Notes: generated from the sequence alone by a model not told the origin. Positions 1 through 7,801 are shown, counted from the first letter of the stretch. The stretch is DNA of 47,544 nt from Paraburkholderia graminis C4D1M (GCF_000172415.1 NZ_ABLD01000033.1:1-47544), one strand, 5' to 3'. Numbers and translations: made by a program.

Positions 1-1
1 T

Positions 2-592
2 AAGCCGTACCGAGACACTCAGCGCGTTTCTCGTCGTGTTTTCATCGCGGCAGGCGTCTATTCGACGTACTCGTTTATTGCGCCGATTGTTCGCGACACG
101 TTCCATGCCGGTTCCAGCGCTGTATCGGCCGCGCTTGTCGTGCTGGGCGTTGCCGGCGTCGCAGGCAACCTTTTCGTGACGCGTGCCGCGAGGCGCTATA
201 GCGCGGAAGCGATGTTGACCGCTGGGCTCGCGCTGCTCGCCGTCGACCTCGCGTTGCTTTGGATGACGCCACCCCATCTGCAATGGTTCTTCGTTGCGCT
301 TGCTGCCTGGGCATTCGCCACGGATCTGCTGTGGCCTTCCCAGCAGCGCCGGATCGTCGAGATGGTGCCGGACCGGCGCGGGACTGCATTAGCGTTGACT
401 GCGTCGTTCGTATTTTGCGGAATCGGCTTTGGTTCGGCAGTGGCGGGGCATGTCTATCCAGTGTTCGGTTTTGCGGGTGTCATCTGCAGCTCGTTGGGCT
501 TCCTCGCACTTTCCGCTGTTAGTCTGATTATTTCGCGGGCTTCCGTTGCGAGGATTCAGGTGCCTGTCGCCGGCGGCTCGAGTCAGTCCTGA
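2..592 (+). CDS. MFS transporter, C-terminal part (5' end outside window)
   Basis: The frame is already open at base 2 and runs to a TGA at 590-592, giving about 196 residues of the C-terminal half of a multi-pass inner-membrane protein. Hydrophobic stretches alternate with short charged loops, and a basic loop (RAARRYS) follows a GVAGVAGN turn, as in the second six-helix bundle of drug/sugar-type MFS carriers. A GTG at 140 is an internal codon, not a credible start, because the coding frame continues upstream with the same hydrophobic character. The substrate cannot be told from this fragment; a drug or sugar efflux role is typical of similar Burkholderiaceae proteins. The family call rests on membrane topology and loop pattern, not on a specific motif. 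Confidence 0.75.
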   Translation, partial: KPYRDTQRVSRRVFIAAGVYSTYSFIAPIVRDTFHAGSSAVSAALVVLGVAGVAGNLFVTRAARRYSAEAMLTAGLALLAVDLALLWMTPPHLQWFFVALAAWAFATDLLWPSQQRRIVEMVPDRRGTALALTASFVFCGIGFGSAVAGHVYPVFGFAGVICSSLGFLALSAVSLIISRASVARIQVPVAGGSSQS

Positions 593-751
593 TCTTCCAG
601 TGCGCGCGCCCGCGGACGAAATTTATCGTGAGCTTTGTCGATTTCCTCAAGCGTGGTTCGTCGTGTGTATAGGGCGGCAAGATTGCGGCAATGCGGTCCC
701 GACGTCGCTTTTGCGCCCTTATTCATGACTTACGCAAACCGGAGATCGTTC

Positions 752-1105
752 ATGACTTACATAGATGGGTTTGTCGCCGCGGTGCCCACGGCCAATCGCG
801 AAACGTACAGGAAGCATGCCGAATCGGCAGCGGCCGTCTTCAAGGAGCACGGCGCATTGAAGGTGGTCGAGTGCTGGGGAGACGACGTCCCGGAAGGGAA
901 GCTGACGTCTTTTCCGATGGCGGTCAAACGGCAGCATGACGAGGCGGTGGTGTTCTCCTGGGTTGTCTGGCCTTCGCGTCAGGCACGAGACGACGGCATG
1001 AAAGCGGTGATGGCTGATCCACGGCTGCAGCCTGACACGAATCCGATGCCGTTCGACGGCAAGCGGCTGATCTACGGCGGGTTTGAAGTGATCGTGGACG
1101 CATGA
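752..1105 (+). CDS. DUF1428 family protein (YbaA-like)
   Basis: A 117-residue cytoplasmic protein of the same length as E. coli YbaA and sharing its hallmark stretches: YIDGFVAAVP at the start, GALKVVECWGDDVP in the middle, VVFSWVVWPS, and the closing MPFDGKRLIYGGFE. The family has a dimeric alpha/beta-barrel-like fold and no established function. I chose the ATG at 752 over in-frame codons upstream because a GGAG lies just upstream and the family begins exactly with M-x-Y-x-D-G-F. It stands alone between an MFS gene and a SnoaL-like gene on the same strand. The family assignment is secure; the role is unknown. Confidence 0.9.
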   Translation: MTYIDGFVAAVPTANRETYRKHAESAAAVFKEHGALKVVECWGDDVPEGKLTSFPMAVKRQHDEAVVFSWVVWPSRQARDDGMKAVMADPRLQPDTNPMPFDGKRLIYGGFEVIVDA

Positions 1106-1238
1106 GGGGCAAAGAAGGCGGCGCCGGTCGGGTCGACAATGGCCAGGAGCCTGCGATGCACCTGAGTTTTCCGCAGGTCCACCTGCGGGAACGGGCCGTT
1201 GAGGCGCTTTCCTGAAACATTCAATGGAGACGACGTAT

Positions 1239-1616
1239 ATGCAGCAAGATCCTGCCGACATCGCCCGTGCGAGCTATCTCGCCTACGTACGTAAGGACCG
1301 CGCCGCCATCGAGGCGCTGATCGGCGCTGACTTCCATTTCACTAGCCCTCTGGATAACCGCCTGGATCGCAGCACTTACTTCACGCGTTGTTGGCCGAAC
1401 AGCGAGACGATTACCGACTTTCAGTTCGTCGATGTCGTTGTTCATGGCGAACAGGTGTTCGTCGTTTACGAAGCAACGACTCTTGGCAGTCGACGATTCC
1501 GCAATACGGAGCGGCTGACCGTCCGCGGCGGCAAGATCGTCGAGGCAGAGGTTTATTTCGGCTGGTCCCTTCCGCACGACGCGCCCGATGGCGGATATGT
1601 GACGTCGGTCGGCTAG
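1239..1616 (+). CDS. SnoaL-like / NTF2-fold protein
   Basis: About 125 residues with the layout of the NTF2-like superfamily: an N-terminal helix (ADIARASYLAYVRKDRAAIEALI), a conserved ADFHFTSP turn where many members form the cavity mouth, and three closing strands ending in VEAEVYFGW. Members are small polyketide-cyclase-like enzymes, isomerases or ligand-binding proteins. No specific substrate can be read from the sequence. The ATG at 1239 is preferred because GGAGA (1225-1229) sits at a good distance upstream; an in-frame ATG at 1224 would overlap that ribosome-binding site and add five residues. The gene points the same way as the DUF1428 gene and is 130 bases away, so an operon is possible but not shown. 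Confidence 0.8.
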   Translation: MQQDPADIARASYLAYVRKDRAAIEALIGADFHFTSPLDNRLDRSTYFTRCWPNSETITDFQFVDVVVHGEQVFVVYEATTLGSRRFRNTERLTVRGGKIVEAEVYFGWSLPHDAPDGGYVTSVG

Positions 1617-1721
1617 GTTGTCGGCAATGGCCGAGCCGTCGCCCACGAGCACCCTTTGGATGACCCGAGCATTTAGTTAGTCACGCAAACGGCTATCTGT
1701 CTGTCGACGCCGGCATGAAGG

Positions 1722-1739
1722 CCGACCCGCGACGGTCGG
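1722..1739 (+). terminator. Weak terminator-like hairpin
   Basis: Six-base arms CCGACC and GGTCGG enclose a six-base loop, followed by GTTTGT. It lies about 100 bases downstream of the SnoaL-like gene and before the A-rich stretch that leads into the next module. The stem is short and the T tract interrupted, so this is only a possible terminator. Confidence 0.3.
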
Positions 1740-1863
1740 GTTTGTCGCCGATGCGCGCGTGCCGACAGACCGATCCCTCCGCAAAAAAATCGGCGAATAT
1801 CCCAAAAACATAGGTCTCCGGCAATCTGCTAGCGTTACGCCGTCATAAGCGACGAGGCTGGCG

Positions 1864-2673
1864 ATGGGTGGAACCGAACTGAAGACAGATTCGTTTCAAC
1901 GCTGGGTGATGTACAGTAAGGATGCCTACGCGAGCGGGCGCATCTTTCTCTCTACAGAGCAAAAACAGGCGGTTGAAGAAGGCAAGAAGTTCTCCCAACG
2001 TGCATACGCCGATATATGGGCTAAAGATGCCGCTCTTGTTGGGCGGGTCCGCGCTTTTCTCGGGACGAATTTCTATTGGCACGAGCGGCTGGCAAAGAAT
2101 GGCGCTGACCTCGAGGTCATAGAGACATTGCAGTCCATGATCCGCGGCGAGAGTGTTGTTCTCATTGCCGAGCAATCGCGCACAGGCGGCTTGGGTGGCA
2201 ATCCGCCGCCCGCGCCCCAGGGGCTCCCCAGCTTCCGCAGTTCGTTAATGAACGATTGCGGAATGTCCTACGATGCGGCGACGGCTTATATTGACCGCTA
2301 TAACGACATGGAGGACCGGATTAATGCGGGTCCAGCCCGCAATGCGAACGCGGCCCCTTCGTCACTGGCCGACGCCGCGAGCGATCTCACGGAAACCGCT
2401 GCGCCGCTGGGCGATGCGCAGCCGTTCGATTATCAGCCCGATATCCTGGACGGCGATGAGGAAGAAGTCGCGGCGCGGGGCGTCCGTATGACAGGGAACG
2501 AGCCTGGGGGCTTTGCAATCAACCCCAACGGACAGGACGTCGATTATTTCGATTCAGACGGCAATCTTTCGGCTCAATATCATGGAAGCCACGGCGACCC
2601 GCACGGACATAATTTTTCAGACGGCGTGCGGGACAATAGTCATCTTCCAATGTCACCAATCAACTTTGACTAG
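1864..2673 (+). CDS. Hypothetical protein, candidate polymorphic-type toxin
   Basis: A 269-residue protein that I do not recognise as a named family. Residues 1-115 are charged and helical (DSFQRWVMYSKDAY, then a KQAVEEGKKF-type helix). A Pro/Gly-rich linker (GGNPPPAPQG) follows, then a second helical piece and an acidic stretch (DILDGDEEEVAARG). The C-terminal 60 residues are rich in Asp, Asn, Gly and His (YFDSDGNLSAQYHGSHGDPH), ending PMSPINFD. There is no signal peptide or membrane segment. A compact His/Asp-rich C-terminal end followed 24 bases later by an Imm50-like gene is the usual arrangement of contact-dependent or type VI toxin/immunity pairs. The toxin role is an inference from this context. 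Base composition is visibly lower in GC than neighbouring operons. A GAGG just upstream supports the ATG at 1864. Confidence 0.6.
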   Translation: MGGTELKTDSFQRWVMYSKDAYASGRIFLSTEQKQAVEEGKKFSQRAYADIWAKDAALVGRVRAFLGTNFYWHERLAKNGADLEVIETLQSMIRGESVVLIAEQSRTGGLGGNPPPAPQGLPSFRSSLMNDCGMSYDAATAYIDRYNDMEDRINAGPARNANAAPSSLADAASDLTETAAPLGDAQPFDYQPDILDGDEEEVAARGVRMTGNEPGGFAINPNGQDVDYFDSDGNLSAQYHGSHGDPHGHNFSDGVRDNSHLPMSPINFD

Positions 2674-2697
2674 GCGCGCGCCGAATAGAGGACTGTC

Positions 2698-3162
2698 ATG
2701 AGCAAGGCAAACAGGACATGGGGTTGGCATCTTGCCAGGGATGGTGAACGGCTTGAATTGGTTCTTGGTGGATATTCGTCTTTCCACGATTCAGCTATAC
2801 GCTCATTCTGTTTGCAGAGAATCCGGCGAACGCACGAAGGCGTCAGCGGTCTTCCTTTGCCGGGGAATCGCACGCGCGAGATGCTAGACCTTCGGCTGGA
2901 AGTGCTTCACAACCGGTATGGTGCGCCGCCCGTCCCAGGGAAACCCGATTACATCGCCACACTAGACTTTCTGGATATTCGAGCGTCGGATATCGACGTG
3001 AACGGTATGGTAGAAGAAGCAACGATTACGGAAATGACGCTTGCTGAAACGCCGGAAGGCTTGATTCAGCTTGACCTCACACCAAACATTGGCCTTGATA
3101 TCCGGCTAACGTGCAAGGAAGCTGTACTTGTTGATTTGCGCCCTTACACGCGCGAAGTCTAG
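2698..3162 (+). CDS. Imm50-like immunity protein
   Basis: A 154-residue cytoplasmic protein. Near the N-terminus it carries a Tyr/Ser-rich segment followed by FHDSAIRSFCLQR, resembling the FHD-x-x-(I/V) motif that opens the Imm50 immunity family. An alternating strand pattern follows (YIATLDFLDIRASDIDV, then GLIQLDLTPNIGLDIRLTCKEA), typical of these all-beta-rich proteins. It starts 24 bases after the candidate toxin gene with a GAGG ribosome-binding site, so the two are probably co-transcribed. If the upstream protein is a toxin, this one would bind and neutralise it in the producing cell. The family call is from remembered motifs and not a profile search; the pairing is inferred from adjacency and shared low GC. 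Confidence 0.6.
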   Translation: MSKANRTWGWHLARDGERLELVLGGYSSFHDSAIRSFCLQRIRRTHEGVSGLPLPGNRTREMLDLRLEVLHNRYGAPPVPGKPDYIATLDFLDIRASDIDVNGMVEEATITEMTLAETPEGLIQLDLTPNIGLDIRLTCKEAVLVDLRPYTREV

Positions 3163-3167
3163 CCTTT

Positions 3168-3293
3168 CTACGCGGGAAACACCGGCTCCCCCAAACTCAG
3201 CATCAGCCGGTTTGCCCACGCGAAGATCGCGATCGCGTGGCTCAGATCGAGAATCTGTGTATCGTCGAGTCCGGCATGGCGAAGCGCGTCGAG
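3168..3293 (-). pseudogene. C-terminal fragment of a carboxymuconolactone-decarboxylase / peroxidase-related protein
   Basis: Reading the minus strand gives about 41 residues ending at a TAG (3168-3170): LDALRHAGLDDTQILDLSHA continuing into an IFAWANRLMLSLGEP end. This is the typical C-terminal helix pair of AhpD-like peroxidase-related enzymes. No start or CxxC active-site region precedes it; the match stops near 3293, where plus-strand LivG-like sequence begins a few bases later. It is a remnant, not a gene. Confidence 0.55.
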
Positions 3294-3301
3294 CGAAGAA
3301 A

Positions 3302-3388
3302 CGCGACGGACTCACCATTTTGCTGATCGAGCACAAGCTCGATCTCGTGATGCGTCTGTCCGACCGCGTGCTGGTACTCGACGGGCGC
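3302..3388 (+). pseudogene. Fragment of a LivG-type branched-chain amino-acid ABC ATPase
   Basis: Twenty-nine codons read RDGLTILLIEHKLDLVMRLS and then DRVLVLDGR. This is the H-loop region (EHK-x-D-L-V-M) of LivG ATPases, with the switch histidine intact. Walker A, the signature motif and Walker B are all absent, and the frame becomes meaningless after LVLD. The fragment sits back to back with the AhpD-like remnant and next to the toxin/immunity-like pair, suggesting a recombination scar. The rest of the stretch to 3556 shows only the upstream region of the next gene. Confidence 0.6.
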
Positions 3389-3556
3389 GAACCAGGGACC
3401 CCGCCGCGCCCCACCCATTATCAGAAACGCTGCTTAGCACCTGAAAATTGCTTGGTTTGTGCTGTCCGCAAGCGTTGCTAGAGTCCACTTCTCACGCTAA
3501 GGCACGCGCTATTCGACCTCGCGCGCGGCCCATCAAAACAACAGGAAACCACCGCT

Positions 3557-4375
3557 ATGAATCTCAGAGTGCTTGGCGCAGTGATCGCCGGAAGTCTGCT
3601 TGTCATGTCCGCTGCCGCGCACGCGGATCGCCTCGACGACATCAAGAAGGCGGGCGTATTGCGCGTGGCCGCGTTCGACAGCAATCCGCCGTTCGGCTTC
3701 GTCGATCCGAAGAGCAATCAGATCGTCGGGCTCGACGTCGATTATGCGCGGGCGCTCGCCACGCGCCTCGGCGTCAAGCTCGAGATCCAGCCGACCAATC
3801 CGGCGAACCGCATCGCGTTCCTGAAGTCGGGCAAGGTGGATCTCGTGTTCGCCAACTTTACGATTACCGACGACCGCAAGAAGGAAGTGGATTTCAGCAT
3901 TCCGTATTTTGCGTCGGGCACGCAATTCATCGCGAAGAAGGGCACGCTTACTTCGCCGCAGCAGTTGAACGGTTTGCGGATCGGCGCCGACAAAGGCACG
4001 ACCAATGAGCAGCAGGTGCGAGCGCAATTCCCGAGCGCGACGATCATCGCTTACGACGACACGCCGTTCGCATTCGCCGCGCTTCGCACGGGCAACGTGC
4101 AGGCGATCACGCAGGACGGACCGAAGCTCGTCGCGTTGCTGGCGAAGGTACCGGACAAGGCGAACTACGAGATCCCGCCGTTCACGATCTCCAACGACTA
4201 CGAAGGCGTGGGCGTGCCGAAGGGCGAGACGCGCCTGCTGAATGTCGTCAACGACACGCTGAAGGATCTCGAAGCCAAGGGCACGGCCGGCACGATCTAC
4301 GATACCTGGTTCGGCCCGAAGAGCGCCGCGCCGCTGCCGCGTCTGTTCAGGATCGGCGATCCGCAGAAGAGCTGA
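3557..4375 (+). CDS. Amino-acid ABC transporter, periplasmic substrate-binding protein
   Basis: A 272-residue protein with a Sec signal peptide (about residues 1-23, ending AAAHA). The mature part opens DRLDDIKKAGVLRVAAFDSNPPFG, the classic start of family-3 solute-binding proteins. PFGFVDPKSNQIVGLDVDYARALA and the IDLVFAN-like strand (VDLVFANFTITDDRKKEVDF) are the family's ligand-pocket signatures. It would capture a polar amino acid in the periplasm and deliver it to the two permeases encoded next. An AGGAAA-type ribosome-binding site lies upstream. A terminator-like hairpin separates it from the permease genes, as is usual where the binding protein must be made in excess. The exact amino acid cannot be told. 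Confidence 0.9.
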   Translation: MNLRVLGAVIAGSLLVMSAAAHADRLDDIKKAGVLRVAAFDSNPPFGFVDPKSNQIVGLDVDYARALATRLGVKLEIQPTNPANRIAFLKSGKVDLVFANFTITDDRKKEVDFSIPYFASGTQFIAKKGTLTSPQQLNGLRIGADKGTTNEQQVRAQFPSATIIAYDDTPFAFAALRTGNVQAITQDGPKLVALLAKVPDKANYEIPPFTISNDYEGVGVPKGETRLLNVVNDTLKDLEAKGTAGTIYDTWFGPKSAAPLPRLFRIGDPQKS

Positions 4376-4405
4376 ACGCCCGTCGCTTGACAGCCGTCTC
4401 GACAT

Positions 4406-4434
4406 GGCCCGGTCACGAAACGCGTGACCGGGCC
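4406..4434 (+). terminator. Intra-operon terminator / attenuator hairpin
   Basis: A perfect 12-base inverted repeat (GGCCCGGTCACG and its complement) with a five-base loop, followed by TTCTTG. It lies between the binding-protein stop and the first permease start. It probably terminates much of the transcription after the binding protein or protects its mRNA 3' end, giving more binding protein than permease. Confidence 0.7.
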
Positions 4435-4466
4435 TTCTTGCTGATACAGGACCGCGTTTTCTCCAA

Positions 4467-5207
4467 ATGCATTTGATGAACTTCTGGCTGGACCCGCGCT
4501 ATCTCGGCTGGCTCGCCCACGGCTTTCTGATCACGCTGATCCTGTCGGCGTGCGTGAGCGTGTGCGCGACGTTGCTTGGATTCGGGCTGGCAATGGCCCG
4601 CATCGCGCAACATCGTGCGGTCGCCACGGCGGCGAAGCTCTACGTACTCGTGTTTCGCAATTCTCCGTTGCTGGTCCAATTGCTGTTCTGGTACTTCGGC
4701 GCGGCCACGCTGCTGCCTTCCGCGTGGATGACGTGGCTGAACACGCCGCATGTCCTGAGCGCCGGGCCGTTTGCGCTGCACTGGCCGAGCTTCGAACTGT
4801 TCGCCGGCTGGCTCGGGCTGACGTGCTACAGCACGGCCTTTATCGCCGAGGAGTTTCGCGCCGGAATCCGCGGCGTGGGCATCGCGCAATATCAGGCGAG
4901 CGCGGCATTGGGCATGACGCGTTACGCGACCTTGCGGCACGTGGTGCTGCCGCAAGCGGTGCGGATCGCCACGCCGCCGCTCGCGGGGCAATACATGAAT
5001 ATCGTGAAGAACTCGTCGCTGACGATGGCGATCGGCGTCGCCGAGTTGTCTTATGCGTCTCGCCAGGTCGACACGGAAAGCTTCCGGACTTTTCAGGCGT
5101 TCGGCACGGCGACCGTGCTGTATGTCGGCACCATCGCGCTGATCGAAATGGCTCTCGTGATCTGGCAGCACACGGGCGTACGCGCGCTGCAACGGGGGCG
5201 AGCATGA
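4467..5207 (+). CDS. Amino-acid ABC transporter permease (first)
   Basis: A 246-residue inner-membrane protein with about five hydrophobic segments and the HisM/GlnP-type signature in its second half: AALGMTRYATLRHVVLPQAV, the EAA loop that docks the ATPase. Other features are FRNSPLLVQLLFWYFG near residue 65 and FIAEEFRAGIRGV before the EAA loop. It forms the translocation channel with the next gene product, whose start overlaps its stop by four bases (ATGA), implying coupled translation. The ATG at 4467 may equally be 4476 (MNFWLDP). The substrate would be set by the binding protein upstream. Confidence 0.9.
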   Translation: MHLMNFWLDPRYLGWLAHGFLITLILSACVSVCATLLGFGLAMARIAQHRAVATAAKLYVLVFRNSPLLVQLLFWYFGAATLLPSAWMTWLNTPHVLSAGPFALHWPSFELFAGWLGLTCYSTAFIAEEFRAGIRGVGIAQYQASAALGMTRYATLRHVVLPQAVRIATPPLAGQYMNIVKNSSLTMAIGVAELSYASRQVDTESFRTFQAFGTATVLYVGTIALIEMALVIWQHTGVRALQRGRA

Positions 5208-5980
5208 CCGCGCTCGAGTGGCTGCCGACGCTGCGCTATCTGCTGCTCGGTGCGTTTCCCAACGGGCCGCTGGGCGGCGCGGCGCTGACGGTCGTGCTCT
5301 CGGTGGTGTCGGCGTTGCTGTCCGCCGTCGTGGGGTTGGCGGGCGGCGTGGCGCTCGCGCTGACACGCGGCGGCGCATACGTGGTGCTGCTCGGAATCGT
5401 CGCGTTTTTCCGCGCAATTCCGGTGCTGATGCTGATCTTCTGGACCTTCTTCCTGATGCCGATGCTGCTGCATATCGACGTGCCGGGCCTCGTCGCGGTG
5501 GTCTGCGCGCTGTCGCTGATCGGCGGCGCGTATCTGTCGCATGCGGTGCATGCGGGGATCGTGTCGGTCGGCGCGGGCCAGCAGCAGGCGGCGCTGTCGC
5601 TCGGGCTCACGCGCTGGCAGGCATTGCGTCATGTGGTGCTGCCGCAGGCTGTGCGCATCATGCTGCCGTCATTCGTGAATCAGTGGGTGTCGCTCGTCAA
5701 GGACACGTCGCTCGCGTATATCGTCGGCGTGCCGGAATTCACGTTTCTCGCCAATCAGGTCAACAGCCGTCTGATGATTTATCCCGCGCAGATTTTCGTA
5801 TTCGTCGGGATCGTGTATCTGGTTTTGTGCTCCGCGCTGCAATGGATTGCGTCTCGCATGTTGTTGCGGGAACGGCGGGCTCACGCCACGCGCATCGATG
5901 CGGCAACGGAAACGGAAACGGAAACCGAAACCGAAAGCGGTACGGTGCGCGATGAACAACACGGCGTGGCGGTGCGTTGA
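5204..5980 (+). CDS. Amino-acid ABC transporter permease (second)
   Basis: A 258-residue partner permease. The start at 5204 is fixed by the ATGA overlap with the previous gene; the frame is open further upstream but that part is only the shadow of the first permease. It has the paired motif FRAIPVLMLIFWTFF near residue 68 and the EAA loop SLGLTRWQALRHVVLPQAVR, followed by VKDTSLAYIVGVPE. The C-terminus is odd: after the last helix comes a charged cytoplasmic tail with a run of Thr-Glu dipeptides encoded by a six-base tandem repeat. No ATPase gene follows; the next gene is convergent groL. The ATPase must come from elsewhere, or the system borrows one. Confidence 0.9.
   Translation: MTALEWLPTLRYLLLGAFPNGPLGGAALTVVLSVVSALLSAVVGLAGGVALALTRGGAYVVLLGIVAFFRAIPVLMLIFWTFFLMPMLLHIDVPGLVAVVCALSLIGGAYLSHAVHAGIVSVGAGQQQAALSLGLTRWQALRHVVLPQAVRIMLPSFVNQWVSLVKDTSLAYIVGVPEFTFLANQVNSRLMIYPAQIFVFVGIVYLVLCSALQWIASRMLLRERRAHATRIDAATETETETETESGTVRDEQHGVAVR
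5905..5940 (+). repeat. Hexanucleotide tandem repeat in the permease tail
   Basis: Three AACGGA units, two AACCGA units and one degenerate AAGCGG unit stand in direct succession. They encode the Thr-Glu repeat at the permease C-terminus. Units of six keep the frame, so copy-number change would alter tail length without breaking the protein. Confidence 0.8.
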
Positions 5981-6039
5981 TGCGATGAGTTTGCGCATCG
6001 GCTGCGGGCCGTGAGCGGAGAGCAGGCGAGAGCAGAACA

Positions 6040-6081
6040 GACACAGGCCGGCTCGCGACAAAGCGAATACCGGCCCGTGTC
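6040..6081. terminator. Bidirectional terminator between convergent permease and groL
   Basis: Twelve-base arms (GACACAGGCCGG and CCGGCCCGTGTC, one wobble position) flank an 18-base loop. They lie between the ends of the plus-strand ABC operon (5980) and the minus-strand groL (6143). The position between two convergent operons supports a shared terminator. T tracts on either side are short. Confidence 0.55.
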
Positions 6082-6142
6082 CCTTGCGTTTAACCGCGCG
6101 CAGTGCAAGCGCGCGATGCCTTGCGGCAGACGGTACGGGTAC

Positions 6143-7783
6143 TTAGAAATCGAGTCCCGGCCCGCCCGCGCCGGGACCGCCCGGCTGTCCCGCTGCCGGC
6201 GCATCCTTCGGCGCTTCATGGACGGTGGCGTCGGTGGTGAGCAGCAGACCCGCGACCGATGCCGCGTTTTGCAACGCCGTGCGCGTCACCTTGGTCGGAT
6301 CGAGCACGCCCGATTCCACCAGGTCGCCGTACTCGCCGGTCTGCGCGTTGTAGCCGAAATTGCCCGTGCCTTCCGCCACTTTCGCGACGACCACGCTGGC
6401 CTCTTCGCCGGCATTCGTCACGATCTGCCGCAGCGGTTCTTCTAGCGCGCGCAGCACGATCTTGATGCCCGCATCCTGATCGGCATTCACGCCCTTGAGC
6501 GCACTGATAGCCTGCTTCACGCGAATCAGCGCGACGCCGCCGCCCGGCACGATGCCTTCCTCGACAGCGGCACGCGTTGCATGCAGCGCGTCGTCGACAC
6601 GGTCTTTCTTTTCCTTGACCTCGATCTCGGTCGCGCCGCCGACCTTGATGACGGCCACGCCGCCCGCCAGTTTCGCGACCCGTTCCTGCAGTTTCTCGCG
6701 ATCGTAGTCCGAACTGGCTTCCTCGATCTGCGTGCGAATCTGCTTCACGCGTGCTTCGATGTTCTTGCTGTCGCCCGCGCCGTCGATGACGGTGGTGTTT
6801 TCCTTGCCGACCTCGATCCGCTTGGCCTGACCGAGTTCCGCGAGCGTCGCTTTTTCGAGCGACAGTCCCGTTTCTTCGGCGATCACCTGGCCGCCGGTCA
6901 GAATCGCGATGTCTTCGAGCAGCGCCTTGCGGCGATCGCCGAAGCCTGGCGCCTTCACAGCAACCGTCTTCAGAATGCCGCGAATGTTGTTGACCACCAG
7001 CGTAGCCAGCGCTTCGCCTTCGACATCTTCCGCGATGATCAGAAGCGGCCGGCCGGCTTTCGCGACCTGTTCCAGAACCGGCAGCAGATCGCGGATGTTC
7101 GACACCTTCTTGTCGTGCAGCAGCACGAACGGGTTATCGAGCACGGCCACCTGTTTGTCCTGATCGTTGATGAAATACGGCGACAGGTAGCCACGATCGA
7201 ATTGCAGACCTTCCACCACGTCGAGCTCATCGTCGAGCGACTTGCCGTCTTCCACGGTGATCACGCCTTCCTTGCCGACACGGTCGATCGCTTCGGCAAT
7301 CCGCTGGCCGATCGACTCTTCGCCGTTGGCCGAGATCGTCGCGACCTGAGCGATTTCCTTGCTGGTCGTGGTCGGCCTGCTGATCTTCTTGAGCTCGTCG
7401 ATCGCGGCGATCACGGCCTTGTCGATGCCGCGCTTCAGGTCCAGCGGATTGAGGCCCGCCGCCACATACTTCTGTCCTTCACGCACGATGGCTTGCGCGA
7501 GCACGGTCGCGGTGGTGGTGCCGTCGCCGGCGGCGTCGCTGGTGCGCGAGGCGACTTCCTTCACGAGCTGCGCGCCGATGTTCTGCACGCGGTCCGGTAA
7601 TTCGATTTCCTTGGCGACCGAGACGCCGTCCTTGGTCACGATGGGCGAACCGAAGCTGCGTTCGAGCACAACATTGCGGCCCTTCGGACCGAGCGTGACC
7701 TTGACCGCGTTGGCCAGAATGTTGACGCCTTCGACGAGTTTCGAGCGGGCGACGTCGCTGAAGATGATTTCTTTTGCTGCCAT
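6143..7783 (-). CDS. groL: Chaperonin GroEL (60 kDa, additional-copy type)
   Basis: A full-length 546-residue GroEL. The ATP site is intact: TLGPKGRNVVL near residue 31, TKDGVSVAKEI near 50, and the GDGTTTATVLA loop with Asp87 in the same position as in E. coli. The GGGVALIR segment of the equatorial domain is also present. It folds proteins in a double ring capped by GroES, whose gene lies 18 bases upstream. The C-terminal tail is unusual: instead of the Gly-Gly-Met repeats of housekeeping GroEL it ends in a Pro/Gly-rich GGPGAGGPGLDF. Burkholderiaceae often carry several groESL copies, and this tail and the catabolic surroundings suggest an extra copy. Transcription should be controlled by HrcA through the CIRCE element upstream of groES. 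Confidence 0.97.
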   Translation of the reverse strand: MAAKEIIFSDVARSKLVEGVNILANAVKVTLGPKGRNVVLERSFGSPIVTKDGVSVAKEIELPDRVQNIGAQLVKEVASRTSDAAGDGTTTATVLAQAIVREGQKYVAAGLNPLDLKRGIDKAVIAAIDELKKISRPTTTSKEIAQVATISANGEESIGQRIAEAIDRVGKEGVITVEDGKSLDDELDVVEGLQFDRGYLSPYFINDQDKQVAVLDNPFVLLHDKKVSNIRDLLPVLEQVAKAGRPLLIIAEDVEGEALATLVVNNIRGILKTVAVKAPGFGDRRKALLEDIAILTGGQVIAEETGLSLEKATLAELGQAKRIEVGKENTTVIDGAGDSKNIEARVKQIRTQIEEASSDYDREKLQERVAKLAGGVAVIKVGGATEIEVKEKKDRVDDALHATRAAVEEGIVPGGGVALIRVKQAISALKGVNADQDAGIKIVLRALEEPLRQIVTNAGEEASVVVAKVAEGTGNFGYNAQTGEYGDLVESGVLDPTKVTRTALQNAASVAGLLLTTDATVHEAPKDAPAAGQPGGPGAGGPGLDF

Positions 7784-7801
7784 GATTTGACGCTCCGTTC
7801 G

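Noticed and set aside
3302..3388. The LivG-like fragment as the missing ATPase of the amino-acid importer.
   Set aside because: It lacks Walker A, signature and Walker B, and belongs to the branched-chain, not the polar amino-acid, class.
4550..5203. An in-frame extension of the second permease to 4550.
   Set aside because: This part is the out-of-frame reading of the first permease. The ATGA overlap at 5204 and the family N-terminus fix the start.
6581..7600. A long plus-strand open frame (339 codons).
   Set aside because: It is antisense to groL, which is unmistakable; its composition is typical of a high-GC shadow.
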